A stretch of DNA of 23,419 bases from IMG/VR virus record IMGVR_UViG_3300027742_000034, positions 1-23,419 of that record; one strand, written 5' to 3'. How positions within the stretch are numbered: the first letter of the stretch is position 1; each line of letters starts with the position of its first letter. Source of the DNA: a virus. A program made the position numbers and the translations under genes. Shown here one piece after another: positions 1-6,684 of this stretch. The notes under the pieces are model-generated. The model had not been told where the DNA came from, did no database searches, and worked only from the letters and a program-made list of their open reading frames with translations.

Positions 1-422
1 GGTTCGACACCGGTGGTCGTATCCCAGTTCGCTGCGCCCCCAAGCAGGGTGGTTATGGTGGTCGCGGGGTCCGTGTTGATGTCTGTTGTTCGGTCGCCAT
101 ACGGCACGTATTGAGTTGTGAGATACCACGCGTAGTCATAGCCGGTTATGACCGCTTTGTTTGCTGCTGTTGCGAGAACATAATCTGCCCCGGGGAACAT
201 GCCCACAAAAATGTTTTTGGCCGTGTCGGTGTGGTCACGTGCTGCCGCCCGGATCTGCTCGAAAAAAGGTGGTACAGTATGCTTATCGATCTGCCCGGCG
301 AATACCCAAAGGGCATCGTGTATCCCCTTCGATACGTTCCAACTCTCTATATTATAATTATCAATAGTATCTTCCCAGAAGTATGCATCGAAAACCACTG
401 GAAAAATGCTTGGCTGGGTCAT
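1..422 (-). CDS. Tail-region protein, partial (3' end beyond left edge)
   Basis: An open frame starts at 422 and runs off the left edge (about 140 residues visible). It begins MTQPSIFPVVFDAYFWED and includes FAGQIDKHTVPPFFEQIRAA and YDYAWYLTTQYVPYGDR. Its ATG overlaps the stop of the preceding gene as ATGA (422-419), so translation is probably coupled. I do not recognise the family. It follows the tape measure gene and one small gene in the tail operon, where distal tail, baseplate or host-recognition proteins are usually encoded, so a distal tail role is inferred from position only. Codon use resembles the neighbouring tail genes, and no signal peptide or membrane segment is visible. Confidence 0.75.
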   Translation of the reverse strand, partial: MTQPSIFPVVFDAYFWEDTIDNYNIESWNVSKGIHDALWVFAGQIDKHTVPPFFEQIRAAARDHTDTAKNIFVGMFPGADYVLATAANKAVITGYDYAWYLTTQYVPYGDRTTDINTDPATTITTLLGGAANWDTTTGVE

Positions 423-742
423 GCCGTATCCCTCACAAACGTAACATCATATTCCCACTCGTCTGGATACCACTCGCGCTCTGTGAAAGATGAGATATAA
501 CAATTTGTGTACGTGTCACTATCAATCACAAGAGAATATGCAGAGCCAATCTTTGCCCTCAGATTGCTAACATCGCTGTACGTTCCCGTGCGACAACCAA
601 ACGACACACCGATTGCAAGTTCGCTCGATGCCTGCACCGACCGCTTGCCCGAAAGAAGCAGTGTCTGATTGGTTATCACACCCCACGCCTTGCTGAAGAT
701 CTCGGGGTTCTTGAGTTCCACGCTATCAAATGTGATGGTCAT
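419..742 (-). CDS. Small tail protein downstream of tape measure
   Basis: This 107-residue protein lies directly after the tape measure gene, with ATGA overlaps at both ends (742-739 and 422-419). It begins MTITFDSVELKNPEIFSKAW and ends YPDEWEYDVTFVRDTA, a beta-rich pattern with aromatic residues near the C-terminus. Small beta-barrel proteins in this position in phages are often distal-tail or baseplate components. The assignment is positional: I see no diagnostic motif. It could be a distal tail adaptor. Confidence 0.75.
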   Translation of the reverse strand: MTITFDSVELKNPEIFSKAWGVITNQTLLLSGKRSVQASSELAIGVSFGCRTGTYSDVSNLRAKIGSAYSLVIDSDTYTNCYISSFTEREWYPDEWEYDVTFVRDTA

Positions 743-2415
743 GAGGTGACCCCCCGACGTGTTCTCTGTTGTGCCTGATGCCTATTGATCTGCACCATGA
801 GAGCCTCGAAATCGAAATCATTCGACAGATGCACGTCGCCCATGCTCACGCTACTGCTATAGTTATTGTTCGCTGCAGCAGGAACTTGAGACATCCGTGT
901 CGCAAATGCAGCCCCCGGGTCTGCTGAAGATGATACGATACCTTTTTCGAATGTCGCCATGAGCGCTGCACCGGACGCCGTGAGATCAGACAGCGGCCCG
1001 ACTTTCGCATCGGAGAACGGAAGATATGATCTGACCGTGCCGAGCGCCCCCTTCACTGCATCGACGGCTTTGGTCACACCCGACAAGATGCCTTTCGCCA
1101 ATGCGGCCATCAGCGCTTTTCCTGCCGATTTGAACTTGCGATCTAATCCCAATATGAAATCGAAAACTCGCTTGAACACACCCCCAACGACCCCGACAAT
1201 CTCATCCCAATGCTTGAATGCGTAGATCACGGCTCCGATCGGACCGAGAACAAATAATAGTTTGTCACCGAGTCCGATAACGAACTCCGTCGCGGTGGCG
1301 ATCGCCTTCGGCACTGCGTCAGACAGCCACTCGACAAGCTCGCTAAATACCCCGGTCACGATCTCAATGACCCTTGTGACCAGCCCAAACTTCTTTTCGA
1401 GGATATACAGAACAGCGATCACAGCAATTATGGGGGCTGCGATCGCCAGATAAGGCGCAACCGCCGCCCATGCGCTTGCGGCATGCGCCCAGTTCATCGT
1501 ACTCGCCATTATCATGATCGGACCAAGTGTTGTCATGATCGGACCCAGTGCCTCGATTGGCTCAAGCAGAGACCCGTATTGCAGGGTCGCCTCTGACAAT
1601 GCATGCTTGAGCTTATCCATCGTGGTATATTGTTCGTTCTGTGCATCTGCAAACTCCTGCGTCATGCCTCCCGCATTCTCGACTTTCTCAACGTAGGATG
1701 CAACCTCTTCTGTTGTGAGTCCAAGTGCCTCATAGAACTTACTTGTATCCCCTTCGGCAGCGGTTACCGCCGTCCTAAATTCTCTCGTTGCTGCCGATCC
1801 CTGGATACCCTTATCCGCCATCGCCTCCATGACTGCCACCGAATCCTCAAGCGACAAGTCCATTGTGTCGAGGTCAGCAGCAAGATAATTGACCATTCCC
1901 GAAAAATCGGATAGCTCAACGGTGGTGTTTCGCATCAGATGCGTGAACGTGTCCGTGTGCTTTGCGGCGTCCTCGAGTGGGATGTTGAAAGCGTTGAACG
2001 CCGGGATTAGGCGGGTTGTGACCTCGCTTGCAGGCAGTCCTATTGCATCGCCGAGCGTGTCGAAAGCCGTCGCGGTTGCTGCGATGTTGTCTGCGTTCTC
2101 CATCCCCGCCCGGGCAAGCAAGTCAAAGGATGCCGTGACCTCGCCCAATGGAAATGTGACGTTTGCGGTCTCGAGCGCAAGCCCACGCATCGCTTCTTTG
2201 GTGATTCCAAGCTGCAAGGCGGTTGTGCCTAGTGCGGCGTTGGTCTTCATGCTCGAATCAGTCACCGCCATCATGCCAACCCCCGCAACTGTCATGCCTG
2301 CACCAATTGCTTTGCCGGCTGCCCCAAACTTTGCGCCTAATCCGGATACCTGCTTCTCGGCGCCATCAAGCCCCTCCTTCAGACCTGACGTGTCGGCGCC
2401 GATCTCAACAAACAT
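739..2415 (-). CDS. Phage tail tape measure protein
   Basis: This protein sets tail length and is threaded through the tail tube. The 558 residues show the expected layout: an N-terminal segment (FVEIGADTSGLKEGLDGAEK), a TP901-type core at about residues 60-290, a strongly hydrophobic stretch at about 290-340 rich in Ala/Ile/Val, and a C-terminal SYLPFSDAKVGPLSDL motif typical of tape measure proteins. By the rule of thumb of about 0.15 nm per residue the tail would be near 80 nm (inference). The first ATG is at 2415, but a perfect Shine-Dalgarno sequence lies 26 nt upstream and in-frame codons between them encode ALGSL, which normally follows the start Met in this family. The true start may therefore be upstream on a non-canonical codon. 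The frame upstream is closed by TAA at 2460-2458. Confidence 0.95.
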   Translation of the reverse strand: MFVEIGADTSGLKEGLDGAEKQVSGLGAKFGAAGKAIGAGMTVAGVGMMAVTDSSMKTNAALGTTALQLGITKEAMRGLALETANVTFPLGEVTASFDLLARAGMENADNIAATATAFDTLGDAIGLPASEVTTRLIPAFNAFNIPLEDAAKHTDTFTHLMRNTTVELSDFSGMVNYLAADLDTMDLSLEDSVAVMEAMADKGIQGSAATREFRTAVTAAEGDTSKFYEALGLTTEEVASYVEKVENAGGMTQEFADAQNEQYTTMDKLKHALSEATLQYGSLLEPIEALGPIMTTLGPIMIMASTMNWAHAASAWAAVAPYLAIAAPIIAVIAVLYILEKKFGLVTRVIEIVTGVFSELVEWLSDAVPKAIATATEFVIGLGDKLLFVLGPIGAVIYAFKHWDEIVGVVGGVFKRVFDFILGLDRKFKSAGKALMAALAKGILSGVTKAVDAVKGALGTVRSYLPFSDAKVGPLSDLTASGAALMATFEKGIVSSSADPGAAFATRMSQVPAAANNNYSSSVSMGDVHLSNDFDFEALMVQINRHQAQQRTRRGVTS

Positions 2416-2436
2416 TTTGCCCAGCGAACCTAACGC

Positions 2437-2450
2437 GATATGATCACCTT
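2437..2450 (-). promoter_or_regulatory. Strong ribosome binding site without a usable start codon
   Basis: AAGGTGATC (2450-2442) matches the archaeal Shine-Dalgarno complement perfectly, but no ATG, GTG or TTG follows in the tape measure frame until ATG 2415, which is too far away. The closest in-frame candidate is ATC at 2439-2437, which would give I/M-A-L-G-S-L, the usual start of such proteins, although it sits only 2 nt from the motif. An out-of-frame ATG at 2453-2451 encodes only seven residues. Confidence 0.45.
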
Positions 2451-2457
2451 CATATTG

Positions 2458-2607
2458 TTATCCCGCCTTTTTGATTGCTTCGTTTGCGCGTCTCGTCTTT
2501 TCGTTCCACGCCGCCTTCAGATACTCGAACTCTTCATCCTGACATGCCTTGAATTCGTGGGGGAACTTTCCCAACTCCGCGCAGAGCTGGAAGAGTCCCT
2601 GCCCCAT
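2458..2607 (-). CDS. Tail chaperone extension (GT-type 3' segment)
   Basis: A 49-codon frame lies between the tail chaperone and the tape measure gene. It begins MGQGLFQLCAELGKFPHEFK and contains EYLKAAWNEKTRRANEAIKK, a charged helical ending. It is in the +1 (equivalently -2) frame relative to the 140-residue chaperone and stays open upstream to 2640, overlapping the chaperone's last ten codons. The ATG at 2607 has no spaced ribosome binding site. In long-tailed phages this position holds the T segment, translated by programmed frameshifting as a G-T fusion that binds the tape measure protein. I infer the same here. An independent small protein is the alternative. Confidence 0.6.
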   Translation of the reverse strand: MGQGLFQLCAELGKFPHEFKACQDEEFEYLKAAWNEKTRRANEAIKKAG

Positions 2608-2608
2608 C

Positions 2609-3031
2609 TCACTTGTTGCGAAAGGACTGCGCGGCTTTCACCTGCTCCACGAGTGATTCAAAGAGCTTCTGTACGATCTCTATCAGATCGCTCATGCTGT
2701 AGTTGCCTTCCAGCCAGAAGGATGTGGTTAGACTTTCATCAAGACAGAGATCACCAAGCACCGCACAAAGCCGCTCGTTCGCCTCGTCTTGGGTGTCCTC
2801 CTTCTGAATTGCCAGCTGCATCTTCTGCAGCTCTTCCATCTCTGCCCGCATCGGTCGGCGCATCTCGATGATGAATTCGCCACCTTCGTCTTCACGCGCG
2901 AGTTTCACGGTCTGCGCCCTCGCCCTGCGGGTAAGCCGTTCGGCGATGGTGAGCCCGGCGGCATCATCAGCCGCCTTCTTCACATGTCGCGCTCGTCTGC
3001 GCTCTGCAATGCCGGTGTCGTCTTGCATCAT
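2609..3031 (-). CDS. Tail assembly chaperone (G-type)
   Basis: This 140-residue charged helical protein lies between the tail tube and tape measure genes, the fixed position of tail assembly chaperones. It begins MMQDDTGIAERRRARHVKKA. The C-terminal half carries DESLTTSFWLEGNYSMSDLI followed by EIVQKLFESLVEQVKAAQ, resembling phage tail chaperones. Its start overlaps the upstream stop by one base (TAATG at 3033-3029), and two consecutive ATG codons (3031, 3028) are possible starts. It ends SFRNK at 2609. A second frame overlaps its last ten codons and continues another 49 codons, consistent with a frameshifted longer product. The function is assigned from position and composition rather than from a catalytic motif. 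Confidence 0.75.
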   Translation of the reverse strand: MMQDDTGIAERRRARHVKKAADDAAGLTIAERLTRRARAQTVKLAREDEGGEFIIEMRRPMRAEMEELQKMQLAIQKEDTQDEANERLCAVLGDLCLDESLTTSFWLEGNYSMSDLIEIVQKLFESLVEQVKAAQSFRNK

Positions 3032-3750
3032 TAGTTCGGCACCATGGTCGTACTCACCATATAATCAACCAGAAAATCCATCGACTTCGAATAGTAGTCG
3101 GCAGTCGGGAATGAACTGTCGATCTTTGAAACCTGGCATCCCATCAGATACCATTTCTTGATCAGGACGCCACCCTGATATTGTTTTCCAACCAGTGCAG
3201 AGATTTTCTTTGATCCCGTGAAATTGTCTGTCCACTTCACATCGCCGGCGACCGGAGAATCCGCTATTAGATCACCGAATATTGCGCCGACCAGCGTATC
3301 ATTATAATCGACCTCTTCCAGTGATGCTGTCCGGGTTGCTGCACCGGTCTTCTGCAACTTCTGTGTCTGGCCATGAACCTCGGTCTCCTTCGTGTCGATT
3401 GACAGGTTTGTAGAGACATCCTTGCATGCCATGACCTGTGACAGTGCGGTAGTCTCGTTGTCAATGTAATACGCCGTAACTGTCCCGGTCGATGTGCCGA
3501 CATCCACCGCAAACGTACCGAGCGTTTCATCTGCTGCGGCAGTCTCTGCTTCGTTGAGTTCGAGCATCTCATTTGTCATGTTGCCGTCCGAATCCACGAC
3601 AACTACGCTGCCGAACTCTGCTGTCTTGGTTAAGGTGATCTTCTCGGAAGCCACTACCAAATCTTCTTGTATCAGCGTCGCTTCTGCACCGCCCATATAC
3701 CATTTCACTTCATCCCCGGTCGGGATGTCGCTTCCTACTATCGTTGTCAT
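3031..3750 (-). CDS. Major tail tube protein
   Basis: This 239-residue, beta-rich protein is the likely tail tube subunit. Diagnostic context: it sits directly upstream of the tail chaperone and tape measure genes. It begins MTTIVGSDIPTGDEVKWYMG, has Ig-like alternating strands (KITLTKTAEFGSVVVVDSDG, TVTAYYIDNETT) and ends YYSKSMDFLVDYMVSTTMVP. It is preceded by a strong Shine-Dalgarno GGAGGT (3764-3759) with 8 nt spacing, as expected for a highly expressed structural protein. That site lies inside the last codons of the preceding 51-residue gene. Tail tube is the best call, but without a profile comparison a sheath or decoration role is not formally excluded. Confidence 0.8.
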   Translation of the reverse strand: MTTIVGSDIPTGDEVKWYMGGAEATLIQEDLVVASEKITLTKTAEFGSVVVVDSDGNMTNEMLELNEAETAAADETLGTFAVDVGTSTGTVTAYYIDNETTALSQVMACKDVSTNLSIDTKETEVHGQTQKLQKTGAATRTASLEEVDYNDTLVGAIFGDLIADSPVAGDVKWTDNFTGSKKISALVGKQYQGGVLIKKWYLMGCQVSKIDSSFPTADYYSKSMDFLVDYMVSTTMVPN

Positions 3751-3754
3751 ATTA

Positions 3755-3910
3755 TCATACCTCCATTATATTATTCTCACGCATTATAACGTATCCATTC
3801 TTCGGCGCAACCGGCATGCATACCCGATCGATGAATTGCTGCGCCGCCTCCATCGATCGAAAGCCCCTTTCACTCGTACTATTCCAGCGTACTATATATG
3901 TTTGTTTCAT
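3755..3910 (-). CDS. Small basic protein in virion operon (51 aa)
   Basis: The frame starts with MKQTYIVRWNSTSERGF, contains EAAQQFIDRV and ends VIMRENNIMEV. Its ATG overlaps the upstream stop (ATGA, 3910-3907), and its last codons contain the tail tube gene's ribosome binding site, so it fits the coupled operon exactly. No family is recognised. The beta-strand opening followed by a helix and a second strand resembles small alpha/beta nucleic-acid or tail-associated proteins, but no role can be assigned. Confidence 0.7.
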   Translation of the reverse strand: MKQTYIVRWNSTSERGFRSMEAAQQFIDRVCMPVAPKNGYVIMRENNIMEV

Positions 3911-4374
3911 TGTGTTGTGTGGTAGTTGCACCTGAACCCGAGCCGTACGTGGATCAGTGTAGCTTCTCGCATAGGGGTATTGCCTATCATCGTTACGTTT
4001 TTCACGCCCGCCGTATTAAGGGTTGCGTCGTCTCCAAGCAGAATATCCATTATTTTTCCCGCTATTGCAATCGCATACTGCTCGCTACGATGGAATACTG
4101 ATACCTGCAGCACATCATCCACTTTCGTAATGCCACCACTCTTTGCGCCCGCATACTTCTCTTCTGTGTACGCCACCCTGAAGATGTCCACAGCCGGGAT
4201 TTCGGTTTTCTCATTACGCAGCCCGGCATAGATATTCACCGCCGGGACAAGGGTGAGAAGGGTCGCGTTCGCCACCAGGGCATCCCGGAATGCCTTGAGA
4301 ACGTCGAATATCACAGGCATATCCGATGGGTATAGGGTGGCGGATGGATGCAGGGTGTCGGTTGGTAATAGCAT
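3907..4374 (-). CDS. Tail completion/terminator-like protein
   Basis: This 155-residue protein lies between connector and tail tube genes, the slot of tail terminator or tail completion proteins (DUF3168/gpU-like). Features consistent with that are FRDALVANATLLTLVPAVNI, then YAGLRNEKTEIPAVDIFRV, and the ending ATLIHVRLGFRCNY, which matches the small alpha/beta fold in which a last strand carries a rrdfrv-like ending. The N-terminus carries LHPSATLYPSD, seen in some archaeal virus proteins. The ATG (4374) follows the upstream stop by 2 nt. The role is inferred from order and general pattern. Confidence 0.65.
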   Translation of the reverse strand: MLLPTDTLHPSATLYPSDMPVIFDVLKAFRDALVANATLLTLVPAVNIYAGLRNEKTEIPAVDIFRVAYTEEKYAGAKSGGITKVDDVLQVSVFHRSEQYAIAIAGKIMDILLGDDATLNTAGVKNVTMIGNTPMREATLIHVRLGFRCNYHTTQ

Positions 4375-4376
4375 TT

Positions 4377-5009
4377 TTATGGGTATCCCATCGGGTTTGT
4401 TGATGCGTGCTTATCCAGCTTCCAGCGAGAGTCCCAGTGCCAAATAATAACCTCATTCGACACAGATGACGCAGATGCTGCTATCCGGCGTAACCGTAGT
4501 TGCAGGTTCTGTCCTGACACCAGTGTCGCCGCGTCAAGCTCGAAAGATAGGCTTTCTGCATAGAACGCTGTGCCATCCGCAACCGTCACCTCATCAGTCA
4601 CGGTCTCCTGTATCGTGTCTGGGATCACGTTCCCAACGTCTCTAGACTGCCACTCGAGCTGGAACTTGTACTTGTCGCCGACGTCTTCCGCCCCGGATAT
4701 GGAGGAGATCGCAATAAAATATGGGTTTGTTGTGCCATCCCACCTGTGCGGTACGCGCATCCTGAACAGCAACTCTTCGCCCACCGAATACTCGGGCATA
4801 GAATATCCTCCGAACACGCCTCTTGTTATCAGTGACGGCTTGTTAGCGAGGTTCGATGAGTTCTCGTCTAAAAAGGGGGGGCGCGATGCCCACCCTGGCA
4901 GATTGACCACCGAGGTCACCTCATCGATCCCGGTTTCGATATTATTCAAGTTCGATGCGTTGATAGCGGGTACTGCGTCGTTTATCCATGCGGTTTTTGC
5001 ATATGTCAT
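4377..5009 (-). CDS. Virion protein with fibre-type N-terminus
   Basis: The first 28 residues include KTAWINDAVPAINASNLNNI, the W-x(n)-A-x-N-L-N-x-I-E motif that opens many phage tail fibre, baseplate and receptor-binding proteins. The remaining ~180 residues are predicted beta-rich (EELLFRMRVPHRWDGTTNPY, KYKFQLEWQSRD, LSFELDAATL, LQLRLRRIAASA), as in jelly-roll or Ig-like domains, and end IIWHWDSRWKLDKH. A decoration or host-binding protein is the likely role. Its location among connectors rather than at the distal tail end is unusual. The ribosome binding site (GGAGAT) lies in the last codons of the preceding HK97-gp10-like gene. Confidence 0.7.
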   Translation of the reverse strand: MTYAKTAWINDAVPAINASNLNNIETGIDEVTSVVNLPGWASRPPFLDENSSNLANKPSLITRGVFGGYSMPEYSVGEELLFRMRVPHRWDGTTNPYFIAISSISGAEDVGDKYKFQLEWQSRDVGNVIPDTIQETVTDEVTVADGTAFYAESLSFELDAATLVSGQNLQLRLRRIAASASSVSNEVIIWHWDSRWKLDKHASTNPMGYP

Positions 5010-5010
5010 A

Positions 5011-5379
5011 TTATCTTATCTCCGCCTGCACGTCTTCGATTATCATATTAGGATACCTTATTTTCACGAGTTCAACAGCAGGCTGTAGAAACGGCCGTGC
5101 TGCTTGTTTGCTCGTGCCGAATTCCACCTTGTGGGCATATTCGACCTCGGACCCGGCTTTCACGCCAGAACCAACCTCGATAGTGTCAGCGCTAACCTCT
5201 TGCGTCATGATGCTGCCTTTGAGCCGTCCAGTGTCCACAGGCACCCGCACAACCGCCTCACGCTCGATCTCGAATGCTGCCCGCAGTCGTGCCTTGCGCG
5301 CACCGTCCTTGATCTTCTCGTCGAGTGATTCGATGTTCCGCACAACAGCATTAACCCCTCTCACATTCGCTGGCATCAT
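5011..5379 (-). CDS. HK97 gp10-like head-tail connector protein
   Basis: This 122-residue protein matches the HK97 gp10-like family: a helical N-terminal region (ARKARLRAAFEIEREAVVRV) followed by the hallmark VPVDTGRLKGSI, a beta hairpin (ADTIEVGSGVK), the YAHKVEFGTSKQAARPFLQP motif and a terminal helix. It joins the capsid connector to the tail. It overlaps the preceding gene as ATGA (5379-5376), and its final codons hold the next gene's ribosome binding site. The protein is full length for the family. Confidence 0.92.
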   Translation of the reverse strand: MMPANVRGVNAVVRNIESLDEKIKDGARKARLRAAFEIEREAVVRVPVDTGRLKGSIMTQEVSADTIEVGSGVKAGSEVEYAHKVEFGTSKQAARPFLQPAVELVKIRYPNMIIEDVQAEIR

Positions 5380-5717
5380 AACACCCTCCTCAAATACAAT
5401 GATAAGTATCGCGTTGTCCCGCCTTGCTTCATCCGCCAGTCTGGGAGAGAACCATAGAGATCGTACATTATGCCGCCGATCTCGAGTCTGTCGCCGGTTG
5501 CGATACTGGCGTCTGACGGTGCTATGAGCGTCTTATCCGTGTCTGCCAGTTTGCCACCAGCGAACAGAACATCGTTCGCCTTGGGTCGCCCCACGACGCC
5601 GGTGAATGTACCCTTATCCTGATCCCACGTCTTGGTCGGGTTTCCGAGCGTGTCGGTGGATGAGGATGTACCCCAGATTTGGATTGTCTCGCCTAATCGG
5701 TTGATCGCGCTGTTCAT
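5376..5717 (-). CDS. Head closure (head-tail joining) protein
   Basis: This 113-residue protein resembles the SPP1 gp16-type head closure/head-tail adaptor family: RLGETIQIWGTSSSTDTLGN, then KTWDQDKGTFTGVVGRPKAN, DRLEIGGIMYDLYG and the ending RYLSLYLRRVL. It plugs the connector after DNA packaging. It is the first gene of the leftward tail operon. A TATA-like element (5753-5744) lies about 30 nt upstream of its ATG. In most head-tail viruses the major capsid gene would be just upstream, but here a non-coding stretch follows. Confidence 0.85.
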   Translation of the reverse strand: MNSAINRLGETIQIWGTSSSTDTLGNPTKTWDQDKGTFTGVVGRPKANDVLFAGGKLADTDKTLIAPSDASIATGDRLEIGGIMYDLYGSLPDWRMKQGGTTRYLSLYLRRVL

Positions 5718-5743
5718 GTCAATAATATGTTTGCGCCCGGGGT

Positions 5744-5753
5744 GTTATAAATT
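5744..5753 (-). promoter_or_regulatory. TATA element of the connector/tail operon
   Basis: The minus strand reads AATTTATAAC. Its centre is about 31 nt from the ATG of the head closure gene, so with archaeal spacing (~25 nt) the transcript would start about 5-8 nt before the ATG, nearly leaderless. There is no convincing Shine-Dalgarno sequence before that ATG. Confidence 0.5.
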
Positions 5754-5888
5754 GTCGGTTCGTGGGCGGTTGCATTTTTCGATATATATTTTTTTCTGTT
5801 ATGTCAGATTTCTGGAAACGTCTAAATTTCGTGAGTGGTTGCGATTATTGGACACACCCAACCATTTTCTTACTTTTTCATGCTCCAA

Positions 5889-6142
5889 AAGTGGGATGCT
5901 TCTCACTTATGGATTCAAACACAAGTAATGCACAGGGATTGCACAGCCAAAAAAATGCGTTTTTTCGATAGCAGTACGTGACTTTGGGTTTCGCTGCACA
6001 AGCAAAATGCCCTATCCTTTCTCTATTTCTTTTACATCTTCTTTTTCTCTCTCTTTCTTCTTTTGACTTTCAAAGGTTTAAGGAAAAGTAGTTGTTTAAG
6101 TTGTGAATCAGTAGCAGTAGACTGTTTTTTAGTTGTGCATTG
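5889..6142. repeat. Duplicated non-coding element, copy A
   Basis: This copy contains a hairpin (stem AAGTGGGA/TCTCACTT, loop TGCT, 5889-5908), the shared phrase cacaagtaatgcaca, a long pyrimidine tract, then a 23-nt stretch (6067-6089) identical to 21356-21378, followed by about 50 nt of closely similar sequence to 6142. The aligned differences from copy B are mostly amino-acid changing in the only shared open frame, so conservation is at the nucleic-acid level. Candidate roles are a replication origin, control region or small RNA. Confidence 0.7.
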
Positions 6143-6282
6143 CCTGTGCAGCACCTGTGCTTTATATACTGTTTTTGTGCAGCTTAATGAGAATTGATTT
6201 AACAATGTCAAATAATACAATCACGTCATGAATATAATGTGGCAAATTCTTAAGTAGTATGTAAGCATGTATGTATGTAACC

Positions 6283-6414
6283 ATGAAAATGAACTGCCCG
6301 AATAAAGAATGTAACTGGACATGGACTTATCACGGAAAAAAGAAATATCCTGCGTGGGTGTCATGTCCTAACTGCCTGCACAAAGTGAAACTTCCACATG
6401 AGGTAGAAGTATGA
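6283..6414 (+). CDS. Small zinc-ribbon protein (43 aa)
   Basis: The frame starts MKMNCPNKECNWTWTYHGKK and continues with WVSCPNC. Four cysteines in two CxxC-like knuckles (C5/C10 and C28/C31) indicate a zinc ribbon. Its TGA overlaps the ATG of the next gene (ATGA, 6411-6414), so the two form a coupled pair. It is a probable nucleic-acid or protein-binding accessory factor. The sequence gives no specific role. Confidence 0.75.
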   Translation: MKMNCPNKECNWTWTYHGKKKYPAWVSCPNCLHKVKLPHEVEV

Positions 6415-6650
6415 AATACACCCCGTCTATACAGGACTATGCCGAAATTGCTAAAACGCTCGATCGTATCCGAAACGAGCTTATAGATATCGACATTCGT
6501 GTTACAAACACGTTTGGAAAGAAATACGATCTTCGCAAAACACACGAAACTGTTGATAAAATACGCTCATTGCTCGAGGATAAGATGTATGTGGACTTTC
6601 CAGATGATGCATCTGTCCACATATTTTATCCGCGCGACAAGGATGAGTAA
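6411..6650 (+). CDS. Conserved-looking 79-aa acidic protein paired with zinc ribbon
   Basis: The protein begins MKYTPSIQDYAEIAKTLDRI, is predicted helical through about residue 60 (RNELIDIDIRVTNTFGKK, ETVDKIRSLLEDK) and ends with HIFYPRDKDE. It is translationally coupled to the zinc-ribbon gene upstream. I do not recognise the family. A two-gene zinc-ribbon/helical pair next to the MuF gene could be a regulator or toxin-antitoxin-like cargo, which is speculation. Confidence 0.65.
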   Translation: MKYTPSIQDYAEIAKTLDRIRNELIDIDIRVTNTFGKKYDLRKTHETVDKIRSLLEDKMYVDFPDDASVHIFYPRDKDE

Positions 6651-6684
6651 GGCACATTATTAATCACGCACAAAACAAAGTCTG

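Larger units (their letters stand above)
5718..6282. other. Non-coding intergenic region between divergent gene blocks
   Basis: This 565-nt stretch separates the leftward tail operon from the rightward block. It is AT-rich, with a pyrimidine tract at about 6010-6065, a hairpin at 5889-5908, an A/T-rich inverted repeat near 5950-5970, and repeated TGTGCA/TGCACA-like words (near 5930, 5940, 5995, 6135, 6147, 6158, 6178). Parts are duplicated at 21206-21432. Short open frames in it do not show coding-type conservation against that copy. Confidence 0.7.

Noticed and set aside
1603-1914. Long plus-strand frames across the tape measure and tail genes (such as 1889-2443 and 2440-2871)
   Set aside because: They are antisense shadows of genes with clear family motifs and lack ribosome sites.
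5762-5971. Plus-strand frame of 69 codons (inner ATG 5801) with a TATA-like sequence upstream
   Set aside because: It crosses the conserved hairpin of the duplicated element, and no matching frame exists in the other copy. The sequence looks non-coding.
6032-6220. Minus-strand frame of 62 codons sharing a QxLFLKPLKxKKKK-like stretch with the frame at 21174-21497
   Set aside because: Nucleotide differences between the copies are mostly amino-acid changing, so the similarity reflects a duplicated non-coding element and not a protein.
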